Notes: generated by a model from the letters alone, not told the origin. A stretch of DNA of 64,000 nt from Histomonas meleagridis (GCA_020186115.1 WSYJ01000075.1:558001-622000); one strand, 5' to 3'. Positions 18,871 to 33,200 are shown, counted from the first letter of the stretch. Numbers and translations: made by a program.

Positions 18871-19289
18871 AATAAATACATTTAATCAAAGTAATAACAA
18901 TTTCTTCATTTGATGAATTAATTAATCTTTTGCATATACCATAAAATGTAAGCATAATAATATTTGATTTTGTTTCTTTAAATTTAAAAAATAATTCATT
19001 AAAATTATAGTATGTGATAAAAACTCATTATTCATTATACTATTTTCACATGTAAACAAGTTAATTGATAAGAAGTTAATTACATAATTACAAATGTATA
19101 AAAACAATATTTTACAAACAAAATAATTTCTAATCATTTCCTGTCGCAGGTGTCGTTGTACTCAATGTCATAACATGCACAGCATCTCATAGCACTTGCA
19201 TTTTCGAGTTTAATGATCATCCGAAAACACAGCTAACAAAGAATTAATTGCCTCAATCTCAGTACAATTCATAAGCAAAATATTTTCTA
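18871..19289. other. Intergenic / weak minus-strand relic
   Basis: AT-rich spacer. From about 19140 onward the minus strand shows coding-like composition (for example MNCTEIEAINSLLAVFSDDH) with stops, probably the 3' part of the relic that follows. No intact frame. Confidence 0.35.
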
Positions 19290-19815
19290 CATGTTACCTT
19301 TTGAAAAAACTCTCTCTCAAAACAAATCCAAATTGATGATAAAATGAGTCATTTGAATCTCTCAACAAATTTACTATTTCTGCATTACCATTTTCAGATG
19401 CTTTCATATGTGCTGTTTTAAATAATTTGAATAAATTCCAATAAATAATTTGAAATCCAAACTCATTAAAATAAATTTTAAATTTAATATTAAAATATCA
19501 TTAACATTAATATCATTTCTTGTTCTAAAATAAATTTAACAAGCTCAATATTTCCTAAATGAATACTTTAATTAAATTTTTTATTTTGGATTTATTTTTG
19601 TGTTATGTAAGTAAATGAAAACCTTGAATTAATTACAATTGTATTAATGTTTCGATTTCATAAACTTTTTCAATATTGATATCAAAAAACATATTACCAC
19701 GAAGTAATTTCAATAACTTTTTAACATTAGACATGTGCAATGTGAAGATTTCAAATATGGAATTTTTGCCACTTTTGTTTATATGGATCGATAATTCCAA
19801 AAGCATCACAACAAC
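19290..19815 (-). pseudogene. Decayed DUF3447/ankyrin gene fragment
   Basis: On the minus strand two ankyrin cores are recognisable: GNIELVKFILEQ near 19550-19515 and KTAHMKASENGNAEIVNLL near 19420-19375. They are separated by the same FQIIYWNLFKLF-type linker seen in the 16 kb array. Upstream, DAFGIIDPYKQKWQKF and LLKLLRGNMFFDINIEKVYE read in changing frames. Stops and frameshifts break the whole, so this is a relic. The second Rab-like gene lies next to it in divergent orientation. Confidence 0.6.
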
Positions 19816-19921
19816 AAAACATTTATTTTAAATGGTTGACCTAACATAAAAACCACTTGTAATTAAGGAAATTATTAAAATATCGCTTGTTGGTGGTAAC
19901 TCTGAGTATAGGAATACATTT

Positions 19922-20545
19922 ATGCGTATCTATTTTCAAGGAAACTTCCATGAATTTTATAAGACAACAATCGGTGTAGACTTTGGAAGTAAGGAATATC
20001 CAATGGGCGACCAAATTCTTGTTGCTCAACTTTGGGATATTGCTGCTCAAGAACGATATGGAAATATGATTCATGTGTATTATCAAGAATCTGTTGGCGC
20101 AGTTATTGTTTTTGGTGCTAATCATCCAAATGAACTTGATTTTGTTGAATTGTGGAAAAAAGATATTGAAACAAAAGTATTCACGTCAGAAGGTAAACCA
20201 ATTCTTATACTTTTGGTAGGTTGTTTGAAAGGGGATGTAGATGAAAGATGGAAATCTATGGAAGAAAGATATCGGAAATATAGTGAAGAAAAAGGATTCA
20301 TTGGATATTTCACAGTTAATCTCAACACAGGATCAAATGTTGAAGAATCTATTTCCTCACTTGTTAAGTATGTGTATGATAATGGTATTCAGCCACAAAC
20401 TACTGAATATGCAAGGGATCTGCAAGTGACTCCAAAGAATACGAAGCAGGGAAGTATGTTATGTACAATAAACATATTTGTTATAAGAAATTTTAGAAGT
20501 GGAAGTAATAGTTTTAATCAACAAAAAAACAATCTTTTCACGTGA
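19922..20545 (+). CDS. Rab32-like small GTPase with defective P-loop (possible pseudogene)
   Basis: The protein has 207 aa from the first in-frame ATG. That ATG lies inside the fold: the frame is open from 19850 and reads KISLVGGNSEYRNTFMRIYF before switch 1. There the P-loop GxxxxGKT appears as GNSEYRNT, so Gly-Lys is Arg-Asn and the motif lies upstream of any start. KTTIGVDFGSKE and LWDIAAQERYGNM (Rab32-type, with G changed to A in the AGQ position) follow. The G4 NKxD position reads LVGCLKGD. The C-terminus runs past the expected prenylation site (SMLCTIN...) for about 25 extra residues, suggesting a lost stop. Together with the paralogue at 106-684 it is either a pseudo-GTPase family or two decaying copies. 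Confidence 0.6.
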   Translation: MRIYFQGNFHEFYKTTIGVDFGSKEYPMGDQILVAQLWDIAAQERYGNMIHVYYQESVGAVIVFGANHPNELDFVELWKKDIETKVFTSEGKPILILLVGCLKGDVDERWKSMEERYRKYSEEKGFIGYFTVNLNTGSNVEESISSLVKYVYDNGIQPQTTEYARDLQVTPKNTKQGSMLCTINIFVIRNFRSGSNSFNQQKNNLFT

Positions 20546-20778
20546 ATGTTTTGAATTAACCAATTAATGGCTTATTCTTTTATCCAGAAGATAATGAACT
20601 TATTAAATATTTTAATGTTAAACCACATAATAAATTATTTTGAAGTAATTTATATATTTATAAAAAAAAATTCATGAAAAGAACATATTATTTATTAGAA
20701 AGGAATTTTTAATTATTTTTAATCGTTTTTGAATTAAAATATATTTAACGTATTTGGGCTGAAAAGAAAAATGAAACA

Positions 20779-22125
20779 ATGAAGTCAAGTAATTACAAAA
20801 AAGATGAAGAAATAAAACTTGAAAACTTTATCGAAGCACACCAAGATTTTAGACCAGGTGATTTAAGTATTTTAATTTCTAATAACTCCAAACAGTTATT
20901 TTCGGAAGAAGTTGAAGTTCAATATTCAACGTTAAATTGGTTTCTTTCTGTTATTCAAACACAAAACGTTATGATTACACCCAGAAACATTTCATCGTAT
21001 TTTAGATTTTTCATTTTCTACAGATTTAACACTTCAAAATAAGTCACTTGAACTTATTCATTTATTATTAAGTTATCCATCTCATATGCTTGACATGTCA
21101 ATAGCAGAACGAATTATCTTATTAACACGAAGTATTTTTTCCAACAGATTCTTCACTTCGTATTCTTTCAAATTTTTCACTTTATGGTACATGGACACAA
21201 ACACTTATATATGTTAATGAATTTATTCCATTACTTATTGAATTTGGACGAAATTGTTCATCAGAAACAACATTTTTATATTTTACGACACTTTGTAATA
21301 ATATTTTACTTCCAATTCCAAATATTAATCAACATATTCAAGAAAATTTAAAAGAAATCATTGAACTTTTTAATATTATTTATGAACATATTTATTTAAT
21401 TAAAGAAGAAAAATTTCAAAATATTGCATTTTCATTTTTTGAAAATTTTATTGTTTCGAATGAATTTTTATTAGAATATTTTATTAATAATAATTTTCTT
21501 AAAATCTTTTTAGGATTTGATATTAATGATTTTAATATTATTAATCATATTATAATCATAGGACAAGAGATTTTAGAAGGAAGTCAAAACGGGATTCGAT
21601 ATCTTTTTTCGATTCATTTTGTTGAATGGATTTCTAAATATCTTGAAAATGAAATGACGATGGAAAAATCATTTTTATTTTTATCACATATGTGTTTTTC
21701 ATATGAAGATACGACTGAAATAATTTTTAAAGAATCATTTTATAAACTTGCAGCATCAATAGTTGTTAATGAAGATAATAAATTTCGTAATAAAAAAGCA
21801 GCATTTGAACTTTTAATTGAATTTTCATCTAAAATTGATGAAATTTCATTTCTTGAATTTATAGGAAATGGATGTTTTAAGATATTATTTGAATATGCGG
21901 ATGTTTTTTGTGAGACAGAACGATATTATTTAATTCGTTCTATTTCAAGAATTATTTCATTTTTTAAATAATGAAATTGTTCAAGAAACAATTAATGAAA
22001 TGCGGAACAATGAAAATTTTATTAATTGGCTAACAGAAGGTAAATTTGATAAAGATTTAGAAGCTAGTAGATTATCACGTTATGTTTTAGAATCCATTTT
22101 TTATTGTTGTAATGAAGAAGAATAA
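20779..22125 (+). pseudogene. Frameshifted gene for an unrecognised helical-repeat protein
   Basis: The start is at the ATG 20779 (MKSSNYKKDEEIKLENFIEAHQ). The first frame runs to 21042. The coding trend then continues in other frames: SLELIHLLLSYPSHMLDMSIAERIILL, then a long open stretch without its own ATG (SNFSLYGTWTQTL ... to ISFFK at 21971). After another shift comes NNEIVQETINEMRNNENFINWL, ending CCNEEE at 22125. The roughly 440-residue product would be all helical with leucine-rich, armadillo-like periodicity. No family is recognised. At least three frame changes indicate a pseudogene. It directly precedes the similarly broken spatacsin-like gene. Confidence 0.6.
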
Positions 22126-22196
22126 AACGATATGAATAAAGTATCCAAAATTAAAAAGTTATTTTTTTTTTTTAAATTTAATTTTTTTTATTTCCA

Positions 22197-25100
22197 ATGA
22201 AAGAAGGACAAAATGAACAAACACTTACTAAAGAACATCTTTTAGAATTTGTTTTAAAATCACTTGAAGGCAAAAATTCAATTCTTGAAACTTATCCAAT
22301 TTTATCTTCAAACTTTCCAGAGTATGAACCATCATATCTTTTCAATACTATTATACGACAACAATCATATGTTTTAATTTGTAATAATCGATTAAATGAA
22401 GCATCACGTCTTCTCGAAAGTATAGGAGAATCATCAACAGATTTTTTTTATAATATTTGGCGTCAAACGACACGTAATAATACACGAGCAATTCTTTATG
22501 ATTATCTTCATAAGCGTTCAATACTTACTACTAAAGATGAAGAACATCATCGAATTCTTTTAAAACTTACTACTACATATCCTAATACCTCATTTTTACG
22601 ATCATTACAACTTAGTAAATCACCAGCTATTAAATTTCTTGAAAACACTCTTGAAGAAACGCCATATAAAACACTTGAAGAACTTTCCAAACATTGCGAT
22701 GGTTATAACATTACAATTTTTCCGGAACTTTTTCCTATTCCAGAAGAACCAATTGTTAATTCGCCATTATATTTTGTTGGAAGTATTTCACTTATTGAAA
22801 CACAATATCCGAAAATGCTGAAACTTTTACAAGGAAAAGGTTCACAAGTTGAACGTTATTGGCTTATGCATTGTCAGCATCAAGTTAATGAAATGACGCA
22901 ATTATTTCAAGAAGAACTTAATTCTAAAAATAGAAATTAATAATTTTGAGTTATTATTAATTCGAATTAGTAAAAAGTAAACATCTTTTTGAACAACAAT
23001 GGTGGAATAAAAGTACACTTTCATTTTCTAATTTCTTTAAAGAATATTCCAAATATTGTGGCGAGAAAAAACTTTTTCTTCCATATGAAATGTTTATTCT
23101 TTCACATCCGAAAAGTAAAGATATTAATATTAAAGATGTTTCAGATCCGATGATTCAATTTATATGGAATTTATGGGTCAAACGCGATATCTCATTAGCA
23201 TCACAGTCATGTATGGAAATGTTAACTAATAAAAAAATTAATCAAAATAATTTGAACGAAATATGGAATAATCTTCCGAAAGATTCATTAGCGCCTTTAG
23301 CTTCATTAATATGGAATAAAGATCCAACACTTTTTAAACCTAATTCTAAAGAAATTAATGAATTATCAGAACATTTCAAAGATAATTATCCTCTTCTTTC
23401 GACATTAATTAAAGGAGAAATTCCACATCCGACAACTAAAGTAATTGACCCACCACAAAGTAAATGGCGTTCACCAATTTATACATCGAAATTTGACTTA
23501 GAAGTCCATGATTTGATTGAAACGCATTTTTGAACAATTCGATTTTAATAAAATATTTACTAAATATTATGGACAAACATTAAATCAGCCACCATATCCA
23601 CACTTCGATCATCCAGAGTTAATTAATTCTAAACATGAAGCGCCATATTTTTTATTATATTAAATCATTATTACCAATTAGTGCATTTCAACAAGCGAAT
23701 GAAGATAATATTAATGAAAATGAATTTAAAGAAATTTGTAACAAATGTATTACAGAATCATTTCAAAATGTTCAAATTCGTTTATCAGTTTTAACATTTA
23801 TTGAATTATTTGATATTAAATTTAACAAAGATTCATCGATTGATTACAAATTAATTATAACAATTTATGATAACTTAAATAATAACAATAACAATAATAA
23901 TAATAACAATAACGAAATTATAAATGAACTTTTAAAGATTTATAATGATAAAAATCAAAATAGTGTTAAAGTAATTCAAAATAAATTTAATGCGGAAAAC
24001 ATTGAACAATTTTTATTAATTACATTATTACGATATCGTTGCAAACTTTCTATTGATTATTCGCCGATTGTTTACTTTGCGCAACAAAATCGACCAGCGG
24101 AAATTCTTTTATTCATTGATCGAAGCAAAGAAATTGGGGTTTTTTATAATAACAATGAAATCTCAGATATTATCACAAAAGAAATGCCGAATAATCCACT
24201 TAAAGATCATCTTTTGTATTATCTTACGCAGAAATTACCGAAATATGAAAAAGAAAATGACGAAATAACGAATAATGAAAAAGAAGAACCCGCATTAATT
24301 ATATATAATGCGATTCATCAAAAATAAAGAATCGAAATATATTTTATTATTAAAAGAAGCACTTAAACGGAAAAACAAATTATATTCCATCATTGCATAT
24401 TCGATTGAAGGATCGAATTCGATAATTTGTTCATTAGTTACACTTATTACAATATCAGAAACATTTCAAGTTCAATTTGAAGAAATAAATTTCAACAATC
24501 CGAAAGAAAACGTTAAATTATTATTAGAAATCTTTTTAGAATTATTATTAAAACATAAATCAGAAGAAGTATATAAAACATTAGAAATATTTAGTGAAAC
24601 GTCAATTTTAACAAATATTTCTAATTGGTATCATTCAGTTGAAATATTTGCATTTAAACGGGCGCAACTTTCACTTAATAAAATTAATAATAAACTTGAA
24701 TCGAATATTGACGATGAATTAATTGGTCAAATTGAACGAGAAGAACTTGAAGAAATTCTATTTAAGCTTCAAGATTCATTAGCTAAATATTGTTCGAATA
24801 AGTCACAAATTCATTTGTTTCGTTATTTACAACTTTTAACAGATACAAAAGTATCGAAATTTTTAGAATTACGTGTAAAACTTGTTGAAGTTATTGAAAC
24901 GTTTGATGACTTTCGTCAAAGTATTATCAACACAGATTTACTTGGAAGTTATGAACGAATTGTTACAGACTTAACATTACATCATTCATTATTACTTGGA
25001 CAAAAGGCATCGAAATGTTTTGGCATTTCTACATCATTAGTTACCGATGAATATCTTAAATATCAATATACGACAGTTAATACTATTGACGAATTACTTA

Positions 25101-26991
25101 AAGTTCATAATAAGATCACGAAAACTATACAAAACATTGATCCATATTTTTTATATTTCGATGTTTGGATTATTACTTTCGTATACACAGCCAATGAATT
25201 TAATTGAAATATTAAAATTTTCACTTAAATATTTCAAAGATAATGAAGACAATGAAATCCAAAATAATGTTAAATCATTAATAAATCATTTAGAAATATG
25301 TGACAAATTTCATAAAGAAGTTCCTGAAGATCGAAACAATAAAATTCAACTTAATAACATCTTAAAAATATTATTTCCAACGATATCAAATATTAATGAA
25401 ATTAAACGCGAAATTACATTTAATATTAAAACTCCAATTTTATATTCAGAAGAATCAATTCAACGATTTCTTGAGTCTACGATTGACTTAAGTATAAATT
25501 ATTGTTCAGACCATTTACGAATTACAGATGCGCGAAATCTTTGTAAATGGCGAAATCGAAATTCGCGAAATATAATAATTCTAGAGACATTACAAAAATA
25601 TATTTAATGATATGAAACTTACAGACGAACAAACAGAAATTGTTAAAGAATATAGAACAATTCATGACATCGAAGGACACATACCTGAAAAAACGAAAGG
25701 AAAAGAAAAAACGATTTAAAAATTATTTATTTAATATATAAAATATCGAATAAATTAAAATGGAACAAAAAATGAAATATTAACTAAAAAAAGTTATTGA
25801 TATCCTTAAAAATGAAATTATATTCCAACGAGAAAATTGGGGAATAATCAAAGAAATTCTTCAATTAAGTGATTTAAGTATCAAAGAAAGCACCGCAGCA
25901 ATTGTCGAAACATTTATTATTAAAACGCCGAATTTATTAACAGAAGAATTCCAAGAAACATTCATTGAATTTAGTAACTTAAGTGGCGATCAAGAAACAT
26001 TTGGTGAAATATTATTTAATAAGACGCGAAAGATGAAACATGACGAAGAAAACATATCGAATGTTATAAACAATTATCTTCATTCATCGATATGCACCAT
26101 GAAAAACATTGATGGATGTTCAGAGATATTAAATAATTATTATAATATATTAACGAAAGATAATAACAATTTCGAACTTATTCATAAAATGATAATAATA
26201 TTTCCGAAGCCAGAACTATTAATTAAATATATCCAATATATAATAATGAATAATCAAATCGATTTATTAATACAAGAAAACAATTTAACAAAAGACATTT
26301 GTCATTTGATAATAAATTGTTATCGACACATGCGCCAAATTTGCGAACCACAAAAATTGTTTGACTTAACACTTAAATTTCATCTTTATCGCGCGCACGG
26401 TGAATTACAAATGGAATATGCCGATTCGCTGTTAAGCAATAACACGAACAAAGCGCAGCTTCAAGAAGCGTCGAAACATTATTTACTTTCGCTTTCGTAT
26501 TTCTTACATGAGAAATGTTATAGTCTTTCGATGCGATGTCTGAAGAAACTTTCGCTTATATCACTTCAAGAAGTGAATGAAAATAATTTAATAAATCTTC
26601 AGCAGAAAGAAGTCTTCGATTTGATGTGTACAAACGATTTTTCATGTTCAGTTATACTTGGAATTGCATATGATATGGACAACGAAGAAATTTGGGGAAA
26701 AGTAATATTCAGACAATGCATCATGAACGGCAACGAAGAGTTTCTGAGTAACTTCCAATTGTTTAAGCCAATTACGTCGAATTTATGTATATCAGTTGCA
26801 AAGGAATATCAAAAAGAACAAAACAAAGAAATCGCAAAAGAAAAAAAATGAAACAATTTTTGTTGAATATATCAAATTTGATCGAAAGATATAAAATTGC
26901 AAAAGAATTACATTTTAATGATATCATAGAAACAATGAAATCGACATATCCGGTGGTATGCGAATGGTGTGAAAAAATATTGGAATATTAA
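22197..26991 (+). pseudogene. Multiply frameshifted gene(s) with spatacsin (SPG11)-like C-terminus
   Basis: Successive open stretches 22197-22940, 23090-23533, 23635-24327, 24308-25207, 25047-25607, 25785-26851 and 26785-26991 read as one protein once small indels are bridged. Several shifts sit at short homopolymers (T-runs near 23530 and 23646, A-runs near 24320 and 26843). The product is alpha-helical. Its end resembles the Spatacsin_C domain: SLSYFLHEKCYSLSMRCLKKLSLISLQ, then VILGIAYDMDNEEIWGKVIF, then NEEFLSNFQLFKP and RYKIAKELHFNDIIETMKS. The layout is like the AEAYDFVPDWAEILYQQ and EEF segment of animal spatacsin, a late-endosome/lysosome partner of AP-5. A non-coding-looking gap near 25720-25780 may mean two genes. 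A poly-Asn run lies at 23878-23913. Confidence 0.6.
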
Positions 26992-27224
26992 AAATGAATT
27001 TGTATTTTATTTTGTTTTTTTGAATTTTTTTCGTTTTATTTTCAAATAGTTTCTATGAACGTTAAATATTTATATTGCAAAATATAAATATAATACTGAT
27101 GATTAAATATTTTTTGTTAGAGTAATTTTAGAGCACCTGCAAAAGAACTTTTTTATTTTTGTTGTAAAGTATTCAAACATATCGTTGATTTGGTAGCGCC
27201 ATTTTCCACTTTTCCTTGAAATCG

Positions 27225-30200
27225 ATGATAAACCTTAAAAGATTCCGTTCCAAACAACAACATCCTAATTTACCCATATTTGATTTAATAGATTACTACT
27301 TTGAACTTCGTTCAAAAAAAGCAGATATCCCAAATACTTTTCCAGAAGAATACAAAACTTTTATGAGTATTTCGAAACTCGAAAAAAATGATTTATCACG
27401 ACTTTATAAAATGGGAACGGAATCAAGCAAAATAGTCCAAATGTTTTGCCCTAAGTTTTTGTATGATCCAAATATATTAAAGCATTTACTTCAATTTTAT
27501 GAAACCAAGAGAGAAGTTTCAGAACTCTATGTTGTTATTGTATGTTTTCAAACATATTCATTTCTGTATTCTAAGGATAAAAATACATCACCTCAAAAAT
27601 CAAATTACATTCTTCTTTTAAAATGCATAACAAAAATTGGTTCAACGCCCATAAGAAAGAATGTTAATCTTATTGCAGAAGAATTAATCATGTGTTCAAT
27701 GAAATCCGCACAATTCAAATGGAGTCAAGATGTAATTCTTTCTACATTAAATTATTTTTCATCCAATAAATACAATGAATCGGATGGAACCAATTTAATG
27801 GTCCGATTTTTCCAAATGATTTTAATCAATGCAATACCGGAAATCTCGGTGACCATTTTATCGATAATTTTTTCGGAGATTGAGCGAAAAAACACGTATA
27901 TATTTGAATCGCAAAATATACAGAAACTTATTTCCATTTTAAATCCATTTTTGCAATCGTTAAATAGTATTGCATTAAGAATTTTATTCAAAAGTTCAGA
28001 ACATATACCAAAAGAACTTTTGACTGATTCATATTTTCTTATAATAACATCGTTATTTGATTTAATTAATGGGTCGAGTCAAATATTTCAAATTGATGAA
28101 AAAGAATCCGAAAATAATAATAATATTTTAGTTATTAATTCTAATTATTCTTTAGCTGATATCAATTTTGAGTTTAATGATAATGTTTTCATTGAGAAAG
28201 AATTTGATTTTTATGAGACATTTAAAAATATAAAGAATTATGTAAACATTAAAGAAATGATTAATGCAAATGTTCTTTTGAAAGTTCAAATAATTTCTTC
28301 GTGTTTACAATCTGTACAAGATATTAATATAAATTGTTTAAATATATTTTTTGATTCTTTTATTAAACTTTTAAAGACTTGTAATGGAACTACATATATG
28401 TTACAATCTTTTGTATGTTTTTTATATTTGTTACAATTTTTTAAATATAATAAATTCATTGAAAATAATTTTAATTTTATTATTGATTCGTTTTTAATGA
28501 ATCCTTTAATTAATGTGTTTAATGAAAATTATGAAATAAATATTTATATTAATTCATTAAGAAATTATTTTATTGATTTATTAATTAATATTGATCAAAA
28601 CTTAATATCAAAATTATTAATTTTAATTGAAGATAAATATTTTCTTTTTACTGAGTTTTTAATTCGTATTATATATAAATCAAATAAAATTAATTTTAAT
28701 GTATTTTGTAATAATAATTTCATATATTCTCTTGTAATAAATTCTGTTAAATTAAATGAATATTATAAAACGAATAAAAATTCAATAATTTTTAATTTAA
28801 GAAATACATTGTATTATTTTATGTCGATTTTATTAAATAAACAAGAAACATTACATTATATTTTTACATCTAAAATCTTTATTATTGGATATTTCCAATA
28901 TTTATTTGATTCATCATTTACTTTAACTACAATTTATACTTTTAGAGATTCGACACTTTCATCAAAGAAAGAAATTAATTTCGAACATATCGTATCAATG
29001 TTAAATAAAGTGTTTTTATCTATTTATAATAATTATAATAAAAATGATCTTTATCAACAATTATATATTCTTTTATTACAAAATATTATAATACAATTTC
29101 AACATCAACTAAACTCTTATTTATCCGAATCAACTATTGAAACAATAACTAAAATATATTTATTCAACACAACAAATCCGAAAATTTTAGAATATATATT
29201 ACAATTATTATCGAATAATTTTGTGTTGAATAAAAAGTTTGTTTTAAGTAAAAAATTATTCAATTTATTATATAAATCTATAAAAGTTACATATAATAAT
29301 GAGCCTTCATTTGTTGTCGAAAAATATTTATTTAATTTCCTTCATGGTAGTTATCGTTACAAAAATTCGAAATTTTTAATTTTGTTTCCTTCTGTTTTAC
29401 CTTTAATCATTTCTATATTTGGGAAATCGAAACGAATTTTAACAATATTATCATTAATTGAAAACTTATGTAATTATTCTGATTATAATAAAAGAGCTTG
29501 TCATGAAAGTAGTTTAGATTTAATATTATTACAATACATTGGTTCAATGGAAGAAGAAACAATTATAACGTATAAAGGAATTGAATTCCCGATATTTATA
29601 CCAAAAAATGATAAAAATAATGTATTAAATTTATTGTCATTAATATTACAATCGAAATCAAGTAATGTCGAAACAAGTTATATATTAAAGAACATAATAA
29701 AAAATGAAAATAAAGAATTATGTTTATATTTAGAAAATATTTTATCTGAATGTCATTTAATACCTAAACCTCGTTTTCCTTATTATATTGGACGTGGTTC
29801 CCAATTTATAATAAATGGAATTGATTCATCCAAATTAATAAATGGATTTACTATACATTTTATGTTAAATCTTGACTTAAAATTAATGAAGAAAAGTAAT
29901 GCGCAATTACAAATAATGTCAATAATTGATAGTGAAGAATCAATGATATCATTAAACATAAATAATTTAATATTTGATATCCAATTCCTTTATGACGTAA
30001 CTTTAACGACAATTCAACTTTATAAAAATCTTCAATGTAATAAATGGACAAATATTACATTAACTTTCCAAATTAATGGAGATGAAATTATTATGAAATT
30101 TTATATTGAAGATGAACTGATAAAAGAAAACAAATTAATTCAAGAAGAAATGTTAGCAAATGGAAACGTACAAATTAAATTTGGTGATAATCAATCCTCA

Positions 30201-33200
30201 AAAGGTTGGAAAGATTGTATCTATGGATATATCAGTAATATTCAAATATTTCCATATAATTTTAATCATGAAGATATTAAAACATTAATAACATCAACTA
30301 AACGAATCGAAAACAAAGCGATTTTTACATCTTCAATTTTTAATAATAATTTGCAACAAGATAATAATACATTTGTTATTTCACAAGAAAGAAGTTCATT
30401 TATTAATAGTATTAAACAAGTTGTTGCTACTTTAAATGATGGATTCGATGCATCGCCTTCGATATTAGATAAAATGATTGAAGAAAATCGTAGTAATTAT
30501 TTAACAAAATTTTTCATTAATTTCGATAAGTTTCCTGTTGAATATTCATTACAAATATTAAATATCATTGGTCAGTTATTATATAAAAATAAGAATTTAC
30601 AAATGAAATTTAATAATATTGATATAATATTAAGTTGTTTATATAAATATCCGAACATGTTAACATCTAAATTTTATCATTTTTTATATGATTTATTAAA
30701 TTGTATAAAGTTAAAAACTTTGTTAAATAATTTCGTTTCAAATATAATCATTAATCCATTTATATGGATAAAAGGTAATTCATATGATTTTTATTTAATA
30801 ATATATCATTGGAATTCTATTGTATATCAAACATATCCGAATTTACTTAAAGATTCATTAAGTTTTTTAACTTTATTAAATAAATTCTTAGTAATATTCG
30901 GATTAAAAGAAGATGTTGAAAACAAAAAACAAATTTTAAATGAAACATATACAAATGAAATAACTAATAAGTGTATTGATTTATACTTAAAGTTTTTGAC
31001 TAAATTTGCTTTTATTTCTTTAAATGAAGAAGATGTTAAAGGTTTATTTACTCATATGATAAAATATAAGAATAAAGAAATCATTTTAAAGCTTTTACAA
31101 TTAGTTATTAATATTTCTTCATGTATTTGTAATCCAACCATATTTCAAACCGAATATTTATTATGTTTACATCGTTTAATAGATACAAATGATCCCGAAA
31201 TTATCGAACGATGTTTAACTGTTTTATTAAAAATATCAGAAAATGATAAATTTACTTTTCATACAATTGTAATTGCATATCAATTAAATGTTAAAAACAC
31301 ACAATTATTTGATCGAATTAATGTAATGTTTTTCATTTATCCGAATCTTTTTACGTTTTATTGTTTTTTGTCTATAATTTTAGGTAAAGAAACTTATGAT
31401 ATAATTTCGGATAATCTTGTAAAATTAACACTTTTGGATAATCTTGATATAAAATTATATCATAATTGGTATATTTGTCCTATTTTTTTAGCATTTCAAA
31501 CAGAAAAAATCCAAATGAGAAATATATTTCAATTCATTTCATTTATTTTGTTTAAAAAATCTGAGAATTTCTTGAATGATATAAATGGAATTTATTCATT
31601 TGTATTATTCTTATATTGTTTATATCAAAATAATAATGCGCCAATAATTTTTTTATCTTCGATTAATGAATATTCTGATAAAAATAATCAATTACATAAT
31701 GAGTTAATAAAAAGTATTGGTTTTATATTCACTTTTTATAAGATTATTGGATTTAATAGTTTAATAGTTAAAGTTAGTTATGCTGAAAACCATAAAAAAT
31801 TGGAAACAATAGTTAATAATATTGATATTAATTCATTACATTTAGAAAAGAATCAAAAAATTGATACAATATTTTCATCATATGTATCAAATATAATACA
31901 AAACAATGATAAAAATGATATAATTACAAATATTTTTTCAACAATTGATAATGAACAAAATAAAAATGAAATTACTTTTATTGAAACTAAACGAAAATAT
32001 TTCGAAGAAATTATAATTGAAAAACTTAAAACAATTTTTACATCTTTATCAAATGAAATTAATGATATTAATCAAATATTATCAAATCATACATCAGATA
32101 TATCTAAAAGTTCCGAAAGAATGATCATCAATGAATATCATAACTATTATAATTCACCAAATATAATAAATAATAAAATTAATAAAAAGCAAGTTCATGA
32201 TTTAACTGTTTGTAATGACTTTTGTATTCCACGAATGAAAATATCGAATTCTAAAAAACATTTTAATATTTATAATGAAGATAACATTGAAATAACTAAA
32301 ACTTCACCATTATTTCAAATTAAAGCAACATTAATTAATCCTTTACGAATGACTAATATCACATTTGAAATACATAATAATTATTATGCTATAATATCAA
32401 TACATACTAAAATAATACCTAAAAATTTAATAAAATATATTTATTATCGTAAATTTATGACTGGACTTGAAATATTTTTAAAGTCTGGGAAAAGTTATTT
32501 AATAAATTTCCATACGAATATAATTGAAATTGTGAATAAATATAACATTCCAATTATATCTATAATGGAAACAAAACAAAAAATCATCGATTCATGGTTA
32601 AATCATGAAATCTCTAATTTCGAAGTGATAATACAATTTAATATATTATCCGGTCGAAGTTTTAATGATTATTCACATTATCCAATCTTTCCTAATATCT
32701 TAAAATCATTTGATAATTATAAACCTCGTGATCTTAATGATATCATAAATATAACATCTGGAAATATTAACCCACAAATTGATATTAAAACTGCAATTAA
32801 TAATAAAGATATATTACCCGCTGATTTCTTTTATTTTCCTGAATCGATTACTGTTTTACCGAATTGGGCCGAAACTAAATTCGATTTCATTTATAAACAT
32901 CGGAAAATGCTTGAATCGAAAGAGATTACAAATAATTTAAATAAATGGTTAAATCAAGTTTTCATTAATAATAATATTATGTCACATATTCCTTTATTAG
33001 AAGTGGAACTCTTAAAACGTTCCGCGTTTATTATATCACAAAAATTCTTCGAAAATATAAATCTTGAATTAAATAATAAAAAAATCATTTTCTCGAAAAT
33101 TAGAAGAAATTTAATAAAAGTGATAACTTTCGACAATTATTTATATACTTTTTCATTTAACTTTAAGGAATTAAAAGTTATAAAACAAAATCAAATTAAA

